From positions 1,784,501-1,848,500 of the forward strand of contig OW051470.1 in the NCBI GenBank assembly GCA_932521025.1: a DNA stretch of 64,000 nt, read 5' to 3'. The notes beneath the pieces are model-generated. The model saw only the letters and a list, made by a program, of their open reading frames with translations. It searched no databases and had not been told where the DNA came from. Shown here one piece after another: positions 1-11,501 of this stretch. Position numbers and translations under genes: made by a program. Origin of the DNA: Oscheius onirici. Lineage: Eukaryota > Nematoda > Chromadorea > Rhabditida > Rhabditidae. Numbering within the stretch: position 1 is the stretch's first letter; each line of letters starts with the position of its first letter.

Positions 1-350
1 GGCCTTTTTGTTATCAACAGCACGCGTCCAGTCATTGAAACATTCTAGAAGCTGTGTCTCAACCGATCTTCCTCGGATGAAACCATGCTGATGAGGCCGG
101 CGGCAAAAACATAGATGTCTAGATGTTTTCGTAGCAATTTTTCAAAGGTCCGTGCAAAAATAGATGTTATGGAAATAGGTCGAAAATTTGAAATATCGTT
201 TGAGCCAGATTTTTTCTGTATGGGAGCTACCAACGCATGTTTCCAAGCTGTTGGAACTTCGCCTCGCCACAAGGATTGGTTAAATATGATTTCAAGCGCC
301 GGGGCAAGCAGCGGGGCAATTTTTTTGGCAAAAATGGCCGTGGCTCTATG
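1..350 (-). pseudogene. Non-LTR retrotransposon reverse transcriptase fragment
   Basis: On the minus strand the frame from about 340 down to 113 reads as the front part of a LINE-type reverse transcriptase, with the block SNFRPISITSIFARTFEKLL. Near 95-113 the reading moves to another frame, which continues as QHGFIRGRSVETQLLECFND, the next conserved RT block. The two blocks are in the normal order for Jockey/CR1-like elements, so the copy carries at least one frameshift. It is cut by the window edge, so its 3' part and the catalytic box are not visible. I see no functional start. It would act, if intact, by copying element RNA into chromosomal DNA. Being a pseudogene is an inference from the frame change. 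Confidence 0.75.
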
Positions 351-419
351 GAAAACTTATTTTCGTGGCTCTATGAAAAATTTATTTTGCAGAGATGAAC
401 TTATTGTTAGTTAAAGCAG

Positions 420-1149
420 ACGTCGGCATTGCTGTTCTTTTGAAGCAAAAATATGTGTGGGAACTCGTTTGTTTACCCGTTTGTAACTTAGTTTAATCGT
501 CCCATAAAAAGTCTTTGTCCTGGGTCCAATATATGAGTTGCTCATTCCCAAAATACTCTTTTGTTCCTCGTCGTTTCGTCGATGAGTAATGCTTTGACAA
601 CATTCAAGCACCTTAGCACTTTCCAATTATTTTCAAATATTTCATCACTTTGAAATAAAATGACTGGACATTTAAAAGTGGAGGAGAACGTTATCTTTGG
701 GGAGGAGAACGTTATCTTTTCTCAGCCCATCGTTGTGTCGCGTTGGAGCCATATTGACAAGAAGAGTCAGTTTCCTCGCACTTTATTACTTTTTAATATT
801 TGCAATACCGTAACCTTATTCAAACAGTTTTCTCTTTATCCCTCCTTTGACAAGATTTCGAAGCGTTCACAAAAACTTTTTTTTATTTTAGCAACCTCTT
901 TTTCCACTTCAATTGAACAGGTTTTTTTAGAACACTTTTTTTAGAATTTTATTAGAGATGCTTTCAAAACATTTTGAAGTTAGCCCTGTCTGTTTGTCCA
1001 GTCGCAAAATATTTTTCGTCCTTTCTTCTCTCTATCATTTATCAGTTTGCTTTCTTGCTAGTCTTGTCGCTTAGGCCTGTTCTTTCAAGCTAACCTTCGG
1101 TTTTCTTTCAGTCGTTGTGATCACATCACATGAACTTTTACAAAGGAAA
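420..1149. other. No gene recognised
   Basis: AT-rich sequence with only short open frames. There is a short direct duplication of GGAGAACGTTATCTTT at about 683-718. I see no RNA gene or conserved protein. It probably includes the promoter of the F-box-like gene that starts at 1150. Confidence 0.4.
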
Positions 1150-2693
1150 ATGACCGCAAAATTGCTGCCAGTAGCCAGCTGTCTTCAAAACTACAATACC
1201 GCCTGCTTTGAACACGATATGACCAGTTGCTCGTCTTTTCCGGATCTTCGTGCTGAAACAGAGGTAACCTAAATTAGCCGTCGAATAATATGTATTTTCA
1301 GACCGATTCCGGTTTTTGTTCAGACTCCAGCCTAGGATGTTCGCCACCCATGAGAGCGCTAACTCGTCCTACAGAAATGACCCAAGAAAGTTTTTCAGAT
1401 ACTCTCGAGAAGTTGTCATCGACCACTGTGAAAAGTCTAGTTTTCAATCCCAAGCCCGTGACTCCTGTACCTGTCCCAAAATCCGAAAAAGTATACGACC
1501 TTACCTTTTGCGACCTACTCACTCTTTTCCCCGCAAACGCCCAAGCAGTGTTTTCAAAACTTAATTGCTCAAGCTTTTACCAATTCCGTCAAGTGAATCA
1601 TGAGCTTGAAAATCAGCTTTCAAGACGTAGAAAACACTTTCCTGTAAGACAACCGGTCTATCAGCTGGATTTGACTGCGAGAGGCGTAAGTAACTGTCAC
1701 TTTACTCCAATACACAGTTTTTAGACCGTCTTCTTGACCTCTAACAAAACACGTCAACATGTTTCGTTCAAGCTGACTGAGAGTAACAAATATGAGCTGC
1801 TGAAGGTTGAGCCCAAATACGTGAATGTGGTAAGTACTAAAACGACCAATACGACCAACAATGAAAAGTTGAGACTTGAAATGATAATGTCGTAGCTATC
1901 GCGAAGCCGATTATCATAATGAATACTTGTACAAATAGTCATTTTTTCAGTTTTCCTACGTTTTCGGCTCGAGAACCAGCCGTTTAATGAAAAAACCTTC
2001 GCCTAGTGAGCCGACAAACGAGTGGAAGGACCTTTGCCGATTTGTCATGAGTCAGTTTGGACTCCATTTGGACTCTGATGGAAACGTCTTGGACAGATCC
2101 AAAGTTCCTGACTACGGCGTGACCCTGGATTTTGGAGCAAAAACCTTCCCAATGAAGCTGGCGCAAGACTGCCTCAAGGTTTGCTAGAAATGGCAAAACT
2201 AAATTAATGAAAAAAGAAATGGAACCAGCAGAAGACGACTTTTGCCGAACTGACCGTATCGTTCGTGGAAAAACTGGAAGATAAGCAGAAAATGGCTGAG
2301 GCACTGCTAACTGGATTCAAATTTGAGAAAGTCTGGTCACCGTCCAGTCATGACGACAGCCTTTTCTGTGATGTGGAGCTGTGGGACTATGAGGACAGAC
2401 TGCAAAGAGTAAGATAATGTCGTTTCCTAGGATCACCGGTGTATTTTCAGAAATTCTCTCTAACTTTGAAAGATGATCCTGTTCTTTTCTACGCTGCTCT
2501 TTCGGAGAATGGCGAAAAGATGGCTGTCCTGGTCGTGGCTGATCATGCCGTTAAACTCTCATTTTGCTACGTGGACAGAGACGGAGCCCTTCTGGAACTT
2601 CGGAACCGATTCATGGAAGTCACAAAGTCAGACGACTTCAACTGTGCTTCTGAGGAACAGTTTCAAGAGATGCTGCAGCGCCTACGGAACTGA
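1150..2693 (+). CDS. F-box-like protein, family copy 1 (intact)
   Basis: Six exons read through without interruption: 1150-1263, 1302-1685, 1725-1829, 1951-2178, 2217-2408 and 2451-2693, giving 421 residues. All introns are GT-AG and most are 38-43 nt. Around residues 108-143 the segment LFPANAQAVFSKLNCSSFYQ followed by FRQVNHELENQL fits the F-box pattern (a Skp1-binding helix bundle of ubiquitin ligases). The rest, about 280 residues, is a conserved family-specific region with the hallmark FVMSQFGLHLDSDGNVLD. Two other copies in this window (5861-7115 and 11892-13050) keep the same exon lengths (228, 192 and 243 nt), which confirms the gene model. The F-box call is by pattern only. Substrate and partner are unknown; nematodes carry many fast-evolving F-box genes. 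Confidence 0.75.
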
Positions 2694-2710
2694 GCAGATC
2701 AGTTTTTACT

Positions 2711-3200
2711 GGGTGCGTAACTTTATGCCCGAATTTCCCGAGGGCATAAAGTACGCTTGCGGGCATAATGTCACAGCGTAACTTTATGCCCGAATTTCCC
2801 ATAACAAAATTCGATTTTTGCCACAAAGAAGGAAAGTTATGACTTCTAGAGCCCAACTGAGATGCACAGCGAGAGTGATAACCCCTTATAAATGCTTACA
2901 ATTATCACTAAAAGCAGACTGATGGCCAGAAAGTTATGACATCTCCAACCCAACTGACGATGCAAAGCGAGAGTGATAACTCTTTTTTAAAGCATAGGCT
3001 ATCATTAGAAGCATACTGATTGCCAGGAAGTTGAGACATCTCAGACCCCACTGAAAGCCCACAGCGAGAGTGATACCGCTTAGGCTATCACTAGAAGCAT
3101 ACTGATCTTATTGTTTACCCTGACTATTGTTTCCAGTGCATTGACGTACTTTATGCCCGCGGACCGTACTTTATGCCGGCGGGCATAAAGTTACGCGTCC
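2711..3200. mobile_element. Non-autonomous inverted-repeat element
   Basis: The ends form an inverted repeat: GCGTAACTTTATGCCCG near 2715 and its reverse complement near 3180-3195. Inside the left end the same motif is repeated directly and inversely several times. The element begins only 17 nt after the stop codon of the first F-box-like gene. The flanks (GTTTTTACT and GTTTTAATG) resemble a decayed target duplication but do not match exactly, so the superfamily is undetermined. It encodes no protein. Confidence 0.6.
2826..3112 (+). repeat. Three tandem repeats of about 95-100 bp
   Basis: Three units begin near 2832, 2926 and 3024. Each has a GAAGTTATGACATCT-like start, a central AGCGAGAGTGATA and an end like AAGCATACTGAT. 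They form the interior of the inverted-repeat element at 2711-3200. Confidence 0.65.
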
Positions 3201-3377
3201 GTTTTAATGGTAGGTGGAATTCCACAAAAGTCCGAAAGCCATTCAGTTTATTACATTGCAGGATTAGGAGTAACACAGCAGAACTTCCCGTTTCTGCAAT
3301 CGACAACAGAAGAACCACTCATCACGGAATCAATAACATATTTACTGCGTAAATTGCGTACGAACTGAAGTGATATA

Positions 3378-3624
3378 CCGTAAAACCTCTATTAGAAGCC
3401 CCCCCCCCCCCTTTCGAAAAATACGCAATTACGTACGCATTTTTCTCAGATGGAAGGCGATAATTGTCAGCTTCACTATTATTTTTCCCAGATAGATATT
3501 GATGCTGGCTACCAGGGAAAAATGTAAAAAAAGTTGAAAAAATTTTCCTTCAACCCGAAAAAAAGGCGTACGTAATTGCGTATTTTTCGAAAGGGGGGGG
3601 GGGCTTCTAATAGTGGTTTTACGG
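3378..3624. mobile_element. Tc1/mariner-like MITE, TA target site
   Basis: A 247-bp inverted-repeat element bounded by TA on both sides (3376-3377 and 3625-3626). It starts with CCGTAAAA and ends with TTTTACGG. A run of about 14 C near the left end pairs with a run of G near the right end. The arms continue as TTTCGAAAAATACGCAATTA and its complement. A relative with the same ends lies in a cathepsin B intron (21808-22027). The TA duplication suggests Tc1/mariner transposase mobilisation; it has no coding capacity. Confidence 0.8.
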
Positions 3625-3889
3625 TAACAGAATAAACATCTAAACTATTAAAAAGCTATGATGTCTTTGGCTGACTCTGTCTGTTTGTTTGTCTGTCTGT
3701 TGGTGTTTGTCCATTACCACGAGAATCGTCGTAGCAAGTCAATAGTTGTCAAGATTGAACAGCAATTTACTTCTGGAGTTTTTACAGACTTTGGCATCTA
3801 TTGTATCAGAGGTAAGTAGAAAGCTTTAGAAAACGGTAAAGTGCAGTCAGAAAAGGTTGGAGCTACGACGACGCCAGGCGACGAAGTCG

Positions 3890-5197
3890 TGTTTTTTTTT
3901 AATTTAGTAAAGATAGTCCGGCAAACCTATTGTATCATGCGAAAGAACAGACGGCTCCACTCCTAACTCTCATGCTGAACTATCTTATTGGAGGAGACCA
4001 AGTTCCAGGACAACTCACAGAAGGGCTGGTTAAATTGCTGTACAAGTCGTGGGACTCTAACAATCTGGCAAATTTCCGTCCGCTCACTCTATTGCAATGT
4101 TGTTGGAAGGTTATGGCAAGGACTATGCTGACACGAATGTCGAAAATCTTGGAGGAGTCGGACGACGACTGGCAGACGGGATTCAAAAAGGGGTTCTCTG
4201 TAGCTGATAATACTCATTGTGTGAAACAAATCATCGAGAAGTGCTGCGAATACCAAATCCGAATCTACATGTGCTTCGTTGACAGCAGGAAAGCCTTGGA
4301 CGGTGGATAGGATCAAGATCTGGCAGTCTCTCATGAACAGAGGAGTCCCACAACAGCTCGTCCAGCTCCTTCAACGTATCTACACAGCTTCGACGACGGA
4401 GATTATGGTCAATGGAGCAAAGGTGCATGTACCTATTCAAAGAAGTGTCCGACAGGGCGATGTTCTCAGTCCACAACTGTTCAACTCTGTTCTGGCCAGT
4501 ACCATAAATTCGATCGATTGGGAAGATAACGGATTGAAGATAGATGGACACGAAAACAGTCGCAATGACCAGTGCAAAAGGACATCGACCGCTATCAATC
4601 CAAGGAGAGACTACCAAGTTTGTTGATTCCTTTATCTTCCTGGGCACAAGGATATCCATTCCTGTAAGCGACATCGCTGAGGTCAAGAGACGGATCGGAC
4701 TGGGCTATTGGAAGTTTAACGAACATAGCAAACTTCTTTGCGATCAAACTCTTCTGCTGGCCAAAAGGAGATACTTTTTCGAATCAGTGATTACCCCGGT
4801 CGTGATGTCTGGAGTTGAAACCTGGTGCCTCAATAGGACAGAGAGACACTGTCTGGAAGTAGCACAGCATAGGATGGAAAGAAGACTTCTCGGAATATCT
4901 CTGCTAAAAAGATAGACGAATGAGCGATTGGGACGAGTCTCTAAGCTAAAGGATTGGAAGAAGCTTGCTATCAGCAAAAAACTCAGCTGGGCTCAACGAA
5001 TCACTTCGATGAAACCTACACGCTGGGCAAAGCGAGTCACTGAATGGATCCCTAGACAAGGTACAAGACGAGCAGGCCGGCAACGGTGTAGATGGATGGA
5101 CGATGTAAGAGAGCAAGCTGGACACATATGGTGGAGGCGAACTGCTGAGGAATGGAAAAATCTCAGAGATGCTTTCGTCGATCCCAGACGTGATTAG
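3890..5197 (+). pseudogene. RTE-like non-LTR retrotransposon, RT catalytic box deleted
   Basis: Successive frames encode RT blocks in the right order: NLANFRPLTLLQCCWKVMAR, then DDWQTGFKKGFSVADNTHCV, then CFVDSRKALD (usual form FIDFxKAFD), then VRQGDVLSPQLFNSVLASTI. The C-terminal part follows: FVDSFIFLGTRI, VETWCLNRTERHC and GRQRCRWMDDVREQAG. Between IDG (about 4540) and the block that normally follows the FADD catalytic box, the sequence jumps directly onward, so the catalytic box is deleted. Several frame changes and a stop near 4307 add to the damage. The element is dead. The RTE-like assignment rests on the C-terminal motif order. Confidence 0.85.
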
Positions 5198-5860
5198 CAA
5201 ATAAATGATAAATTATTACGGAAGTGACAGCTGAATGACGTTTTCAGCAAAAACATCGAAGCTTTTCGTTTTCAAAGTGTCCCAATATTTCGAAATGTTT
5301 AGGTCGTATCATATAAAAGCGCACTCGTGTGTGTTGAGCCATTTCTGTTTATCGCCCTTAAAATGCCTACGCGTGTCTATGTTACCTTTTTTTAAGCGCG
5401 TAAAAGGGACCAGCTTTTGTTACCATTGAAGTCAGCCTAAGTATAATTCGTTGATGAGTCTACTGAATCTTTGAATCTTTATTCGCTTAAATCAAGTCTG
5501 ATTGTCGACTAGAGCGTCTCGTAGGTTGGACCATTCATTCTCCGTGTGTCTCCACCAAGTCTACTGAATGTTTACAGATCAACAGAATTCCAATTTTTAG
5601 TTTTTATCACTTTTTGTAATAGGACATTGTCGAAATGCCGGCTGACTTTCCCTTCGAAAATAGCCAAAAGATCAAAATCTTCAAGTATGTTTTTTAGAAA
5701 AACATGAGTATCACAGGTAAACAGCCCAGTTTGAATCATAAGACTCGAGGCCACACCAAAATATTTTTCGACCAGCCTCTTTCATATCAGGAGGTTGTTT
5801 TTATTGTCGCTATTCTCCCCAACCAAGATTACCGACTTTTATTCCAAAGCTATATTTCAG
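5198..5860. other. Upstream region of F-box-like copy 2
   Basis: Mostly non-coding. Short coding-like stretches at 5634-5684 (MPADFPFENSQKIKIFK) and about 5720-5790 could be decayed first exons of the copy that follows, but frames do not join cleanly. No RNA gene seen. Confidence 0.3.
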
Positions 5861-7115
5861 GTCCTCATTTCCAAGCCTCTCCTTGAAATGTGTGAAAAAG
5901 CCAGCGGAAGTTTACACCAAAGCGACTATTCGGTAAGTGGCAGAAAAAATTCAAGACAGGGACAAAACCGCTGATGAATCACCAAAGTTTTCAGAACTGC
6001 GATGACGACAGCTTTGATCACGGACTAGGAAATTCTGGTCTAGTTGAAATTGCCCTTGCTGCCATCCCAGACGATCTTCTAGACGCTGTCTTTTGTAAGC
6101 TGGATTCATCTTCTACGTTCAACAAGTGTCGTCGTCTCAACCTTCATTTCAACAAAGAAGTTTCGAAAGGAAGGAGACGGTACAAAATCAGAGAACCAGT
6201 ACGTCGACTGGAGCTTACTGACAATGGAGTGAGTCCTTTCTAGTATAACTAAGTCTTATTTTTTTAGAACGTGTACATTACTGGGACCACGGGTCGAACA
6301 GGATGTTTGAAACTGGATGCAAGCACAAATACGAACTGCTAAGGGTAGAACCAAAATAAATCACTGTGGTAAGTTTACTTACAAAAGCTTTCAAACAAAA
6401 ATATCTTTAGGGTGCCTACATCTTTGGCTCAGAAACTAGTCATCTAATGAAAACCTCTTCTTCTAACACAGCTACTAGAGAGTGGAAAAATCTTTGCCGT
6501 TTCGTTATGAGTCAGTTTGGATTGCAATTGGATCTTGATGGAAACGTTCTGGACAAATCAGAAGTTCCTCCTTTTGTTAGCTGTCTCAAATTTGGAGTTA
6601 ACAAATTGCCTCTCAAATATTTTCCGAAATTTCTGGAGGTATGTTACGAAAAACTGAATGCTAATTTTAAGATACACAGAATTGGAAAATGGAGGGAAGC
6701 AATCTTGCCAAGCTGCAAGTCTCATTCAATCAAAAGCTCGAGGATAAAGAAGAATCTGCCGAGGAACTTTTGTCTGGACTAAAATTTGAAAAGATCTGGA
6801 CTCCTTCAATGCACGAGGAAAGTCTCTTTTTTGAAGCTGATCTAGGAAAATACGAGGAAAAACTGCAAAAGGTACAGTCTATGCACTATCTATTCAATGC
6901 AACTTTTTATTTAGAAATTCTCCCTATCGCTCAACGACGACCCAGTTCTTTTCAAATGACCGAGACAAAATGGCTGTCCTGATCACGCAGTTCAAGTTAC
7001 TTTTTGTGCAGTTGGAGAGCTCGAAACCTACCTTGAACTTAGGGACGTGTTCGTGGAAGTTACCGAGTCGGATGACAGCAGCTGTGTTTCGGAATGGAGA
7101 CTTAATAGGTTGTAG
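5861..7115 (+). pseudogene. F-box-like protein, family copy 2 (broken)
   Basis: Recognisable exons lie at 5861-5932, 5995-6228, 6268-about 6369, 6411-6638, 6680-6871 and 6915-7115. The F-box segment is clearer than in copy 1 (IPDDLLDAVFCKLDSSSTFN, exon 5995-6228). The 228-nt and 192-nt exons are the same length as in copy 1. Damage: a 1-nt frame change and an in-frame TAA in the third exon (near 6330-6358), a TGA in the last exon near 6957 with a short deletion beside it, and an early end that lacks the last residues of copy 1. The exon structure is otherwise intact, so the loss looks recent in evolutionary terms. It is an inference that no functional protein is made. Confidence 0.8.
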
Positions 7116-7119
7116 TAGT

Positions 7120-7589
7120 CTATTCTCCTTGTTCGGTCTCATTCGGGTCAAATTTTTTCTTTGAAAGTGACGACTTCATCCTCAGACAACTTTCAATGTT
7201 TGACTCTTCATGTTCCTTGATAACTGTGTAGATCTCAAAAATAGGCAATGCATTGCAACAGTTCAGCTGGACCGTTTCTTCTGCAGGATCATAAAAATGC
7301 TGCCTAAATTGGAAAGAAAACATTTGGAAGCAAAAAGTTATCTTGTTCTTATAATGTAGGCAAACAGTGGTTCCAAACCAACAAAGGTGTGTGACGCAGG
7401 TCCAAGAAGTTTAGCATCATGCACACAATACTGGATCATCTTCTGGCCTTTCCAGCTATACGTAAATGATGACAACGATAAAGCTTCAAGAATCAGAGTT
7501 TGATAGAATGGATTCAGTCTATCTAAGTCCGTATAGTTGAGTTGGAACAAAAGCTCTTTAAGTGTTCCTTCTTGAACATAGTTACTCAT
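7120..7589 (-). CDS. Hypothetical protein, two possible exons
   Basis: On the minus strand an ATG at 7589 opens a frame of 83 codons (starting MSNYVQEGTLKELL). A second frame from about 7300 to 7120 follows an acceptor-like TTTCCAATTTAG and ends at a TAG at 7120-7122. Both stretches have normal protein-like composition, but I do not recognise the family and could not find a good GT donor joining them. It could be an old gene or a remnant. The 3' end almost touches the end of F-box-like copy 2 on the other strand. Confidence 0.3.
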
Positions 7590-7801
7590 CGTTGATCACT
7601 GAAAATTACGCATTGAGCACGAGAAGGGTTTCTGGCTGCGAGTATTTAGTTTAGCATGTAAAGCAACCACTTTGGAGTGAAAACGACTCGAAAATATCCA
7701 AAAAAAAAATTGGCAAGTTGTTTCACATAAGTCGCTCAAGGAAATTATCGTCTATAGTTAGTTATTTTTTATAATTTTGACTTCCAAGAGGTTGTATAGC
7801 A

Positions 7802-8136
7802 TAGACATGGCTCCGGGTCAGGCCAGGCCAGGCCGGAACTTTCAGGCCTGGGCCTGGCCGGGCCTGACCGGCCTGGTTTCCGGACTTAGCCGTGGGTAGG
7901 GTCGGACCAAAAATGAAGGTACCCTTGTTAGAATGAATTTTTAGCATAATTTAGACATCAATATTAGAAAGTTATTGACTGGTTTTATAGTTCCACTTTT
8001 TTTTTCTAAAAATGACCAAAAAATACCCTTTTTGATCGAGAAATACCAAAATTCTCTTCCGGGCCGGCCCCCAGGCCGGCATTTCCAGGCCTGGGCCTGG
8101 CCGGCCTAGGCCGGCCTGGCCTGACAGCCATGTCTA
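7802..8136. mobile_element. hAT-like MITE with 8-bp target duplication
   Basis: The ends are TAGACATGGCT (7802-7812) and its exact reverse complement (8126-8136). Both sides carry the perfect 8-bp direct repeat GTATAGCA (7794-7801 and 8137-8144). Subterminal parts are very GC-rich, built from GGCCTGGGCC and CCGGCCTGG units, while the middle is AT-rich. An 8-bp duplication with TAG-type ends fits hAT transposons. No coding sequence. Related copies lie at 20311-20640 and 20930-21169. Confidence 0.85.
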
Positions 8137-8307
8137 GTATAGCACGCTGAACTCGATTAACGTGGTTAGAAACGTGAAAAATCAAAGAAAAATGGTGAAA
8201 AACTAAATTTTTCCCCCCATTTCCCAACTTACTTTCGGTTTCGACTCCTCTCCAGACATTCTCCTCCCCTTATTCGGTCTCATTCGGGTCATATGTCGAC
8301 TTAATTG

Positions 8308-8524
8308 ATGAACGAGGCTGAAGGAGACTTCGGCCCCAAGTCGTCTTCCCGTTCGGAGTCTCGGAGGATGACTTTGGTGATGAGGTGAGCGTGGTAAATG
8401 TCACTTTTTACATCTAATTTTCAGCACTGAGTCATCCTCCGGGGATCCTCCCTTCCCCGGCTCCTTCTCGCCGTCGCCCCTCGTCCTCGCGTCCCGTCCT
8501 TCTACTGGTTTAATGTTGTTTTAG
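8308..8524 (+). CDS. Possible small two-exon gene
   Basis: ATG at 8308 opens exon 8308-8384 (donor GTGAGC). After the acceptor TTTTCAG the frame continues in 8425-8524 to a TAG, giving 58 residues, serine- and proline-rich. An AATAAA-type signal follows at about 8531. The protein is not recognised and is low in complexity. It could also be the 3' end of a larger decayed gene. Confidence 0.25.
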
Positions 8525-8941
8525 CCTTTAAATAAATGTGCGTAGACCTGAATTTTGCGTTTAGCCTTGAGATATTTGGCTTCTCGGGGGTTTTTGTGGG
8601 AAAAACGGTCAGGAACCATCCTGAATTGAGGAAAACGGCAGAAGATAGTCGCAAATTGGTATAGAAACCGTCAAAAGTCGAAAGAATGTTGATTTATTTG
8701 ATTCTCGGTGTGAAAAAGTGATCCAGGTCTCTCAAAGTTGTCAGAAAGTGTCAAGGAATGAACTTTACCGATATTTTCCCAAAAAGGCGAGTCTGGAAAT
8801 TCAAAAAGTTGACAGAACTGACAATAATGCCGTTGTGTGCGTCAAATATGATAGATTCGTCGAAGATTCCACGATCGAGCGGAGTTTTAGCGATTTTGGA
8901 GAAAACAGGGGTGATGAGAGGAGGAAATGAGTCTGAAACTA

Positions 8942-9294
8942 TCTCAACTTTACTCTGTACGAAGAATACGAAGCAGTTCCTCCTACTTTCGTGAGTTTAA
9001 TACATTTTTAACTTCAATTTTTTGTCAAGAACTACTTCTCATACCTTTCTTTTATAGGACGAATGCCCAATTTGCTACGATGGAATTCGGATCGATATGA
9101 TCTACCGTCAGTGCTTCCACCGAATCTGTGGAAAATGTGTCATCGGCTCTCATCCGTCATCGAGCTCCTGGGTCATCTCCTCGCTCCTTCTTCTGATGGT
9201 CTCTCTTTTCCACGCCAGTCTTCTTCTCCTCGACTCCCCCAATCGTCTTCTCCGAGCCAGTCCTCCCCTTCTATTTATGTCCGGCTTTAAATAA
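8942..9294 (+). pseudogene. RING-finger exon remnant
   Basis: An exon from 9058 (after TTTTATAG) reads DECPICYDGI, twelve residues later CFHRICGKC, matching the first half of a C3HC4 RING finger (E3 ubiquitin ligase domain). The second pair of zinc ligands is missing; instead a leucine-rich tail runs to TAA at 9292-9294. A short upstream exon ending at about 8991 can join in phase (ending EEYEAVPPTF). The upstream frame soon meets a stop and no start is visible. I read this as a truncated copy of a RING protein gene. Confidence 0.45.
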
Positions 9295-11501
9295 AAAAAT
9301 GTATCTCCTACAACACTGCTAACAAAAACTGGCCAGACAGCTTCGAAAGCAACAAGTGTTTAGTCTTTTACCAGCCGTCTACGACGGCTGTCGCTAGCGC
9401 CTCAACAGCACATAACAGAATAGTTCAATTCTAGACGACCATCCGACAAATCGCTTAATCTCTTGATAAAACCTTACTTTCTTCGATTAACTTTTTCTCG
9501 TTCCCACTCCAAGTTCAAAAGTATCTAATCCTGACAATTCTTGGCAACATCGACACTCGCCAAGAAAAATTCCGACACTATCGGACGACATCCAGGTACG
9601 TGGTCGGTAATCCTTGCCAGAAAAACATCCTGGTCACATAGAATTCTATTGTGGAGGAAGAGGATCTTTCTCATCTCTCGAAGCAATACGCTTTGAACAA
9701 AATTCAAAAGTGTTCCCAAAACATCATTTTTTTATCCAGAAGCAACTTCCAGAAACCCATCCTCCCTGTTCTTCGTCAAGGACTGCCTGCCGTTCCGTGC
9801 CAGGAACGTCCCGCTTATTGTGAAATATTGTGAGTTAACTTTTTTACGTTTTTTACATGCTGAATTGCAGGACAGCTCAACCTCCTTGCCTTTTCTTCCA
9901 CGTGTCTCTTCTGCTGTCATATTATCGCATGTCTTACCGTACAACTTTTCGCTCCATGGAAAAAAGGTTTGCAGCGACGGAGACTGATTAATCGCATAAT
10001 TTTAGTTTATGGTTTCGCTGTGGATGTGCTCTGAAGGTGCGATGTGGTGACCTCTAAACTTCAATCAACGAATTTTCCATGGAAGAACAGATCGAGGAAG
10101 TCGACAAACTCTTGCCAGCTTCAAGCGAGACCACCGATTCGACAACGCTCGACCACATACCTCTCTTTGAGTTCGAGCAAAAGCAAACAGTTTGGGATGG
10201 ACAATAATGCGCCACCCTCGTAAACCTATTTACACACAGAAAAAGTAAAAGTTTTAGCGTACTCTCCTGATTTATCCCGATTGGATTTTTCTTAGTGTGC
10301 AGGATGAAGCTACTGGACAGTTTTTTACGTCAACGTTTGAAGTCTCAACCTTTATCGAGAATTGAATTCAACAACAGACGGTCCTGAAAACAAGGTATCG
10401 ATCAACTCCCCGCCAGGTAGAAACCAACAATAACTTTGAACGGAGAGTATTTCGTTGAATCAGCAGTAGCTATCCGGTTGTTCCACAGATGTTGTCCAAC
10501 TCGGTCATAACTTTTGATCCAAATGTGCTAGAGAGCTGCTTCAAGAATCAAAAGAACAGGCAAAATTAGCTCTATTTGGCCATGTATAGAGATCAGAAGT
10601 CGTAGTTCAAACATTTTGAGTACCAGTCGAAAAGGCGAAATTTAGAACGCAAAAACGCCATTTTAAGCCTGGCAAGCGCACATCCCACTCGATTTAAAAG
10701 AAATTCTGACGGCGCAGTTTTGTGGGCTTTGATAAGTAAAGTTCTCAGCCGAGACCCGATTTCCTAGAAGTTTTTCCTGACTGAGATACGAAGGGTTTAC
10801 GAAAGTTACGAAAAAAAAATTACTTCCGGCAGTTGCATAGCACTAACGAAATGGTTTTGAAGAAATCGCCCGATTGTTCTTGAAAGAGTTCAGTCTGGGC
10901 TACAAAATGATGTATAGAACAATGAAGTAACAATGAAAATGTTTCGTGAAACACGCCTCAAGTTTAGGTGGTTTCGGCTCGTCTCGCTTTTGACAACAGC
11001 TACCGTACCCGACGCACCGTCAGATCACTGTTTCCTACTTGCGTTCCCAGGGAGTGTCCCTTGAGTCTGTACGACCTCATGAGCTACGGAGCTGCCATCA
11101 ACATCTACTACAAAACGAAAGGAAAAGGAGAATGAAAGTGTCAGAAGTAAAAAAAAGACATAAGAAAACAGATCCTTGTTTTGCTTTCTTTCCGTTACGG
11201 GGCAAAAAAGGACGAAAATTACTTCTGGAGAATCGGATTTTGCGAGCGACTCAACCGTGGTTCCTGAAGTTTTTTTTTATTTTGCCAATAAATCATTCTC
11301 CTTCTGTTCCTATGATCAATGTTTGCTTGCTGTTGCTCTACAGCTTGATTTATCTTTGTAGTGTGTTTTTGCCATTTATTTGCCTGTATTTTACCTGTGA
11401 AAGATTTGTTTCGATTGTATTTTGTTTGTATCGATTGTGTTTTTTATCGATTGCATCCAAAGGTATTGGCAGTGTTTCCTGTTGTTCAGTTACCTAGTTA
11501 T
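9295..11501. other. Region with weak coding fragments only
   Basis: No recognised gene. On the plus strand short exons can be chained between 9530 and 10051, but homology is not apparent. A 42-codon open frame starts at 10079 (MEEQIEEVDKLLPASSETTD) and stops at 10207. A frame around 11000-11135 (CVPRECPLSLYDLMSYGAAI) looks protein-like but has no clear partners. The rest, 10210-10980, shows nothing recognisable. Confidence 0.3.

Noticed and set aside
2826..3112. CRISPR-like array
   Set aside because: Tandem units are adjoining and about 95-100 bp, with no spacers, in a eukaryotic context.
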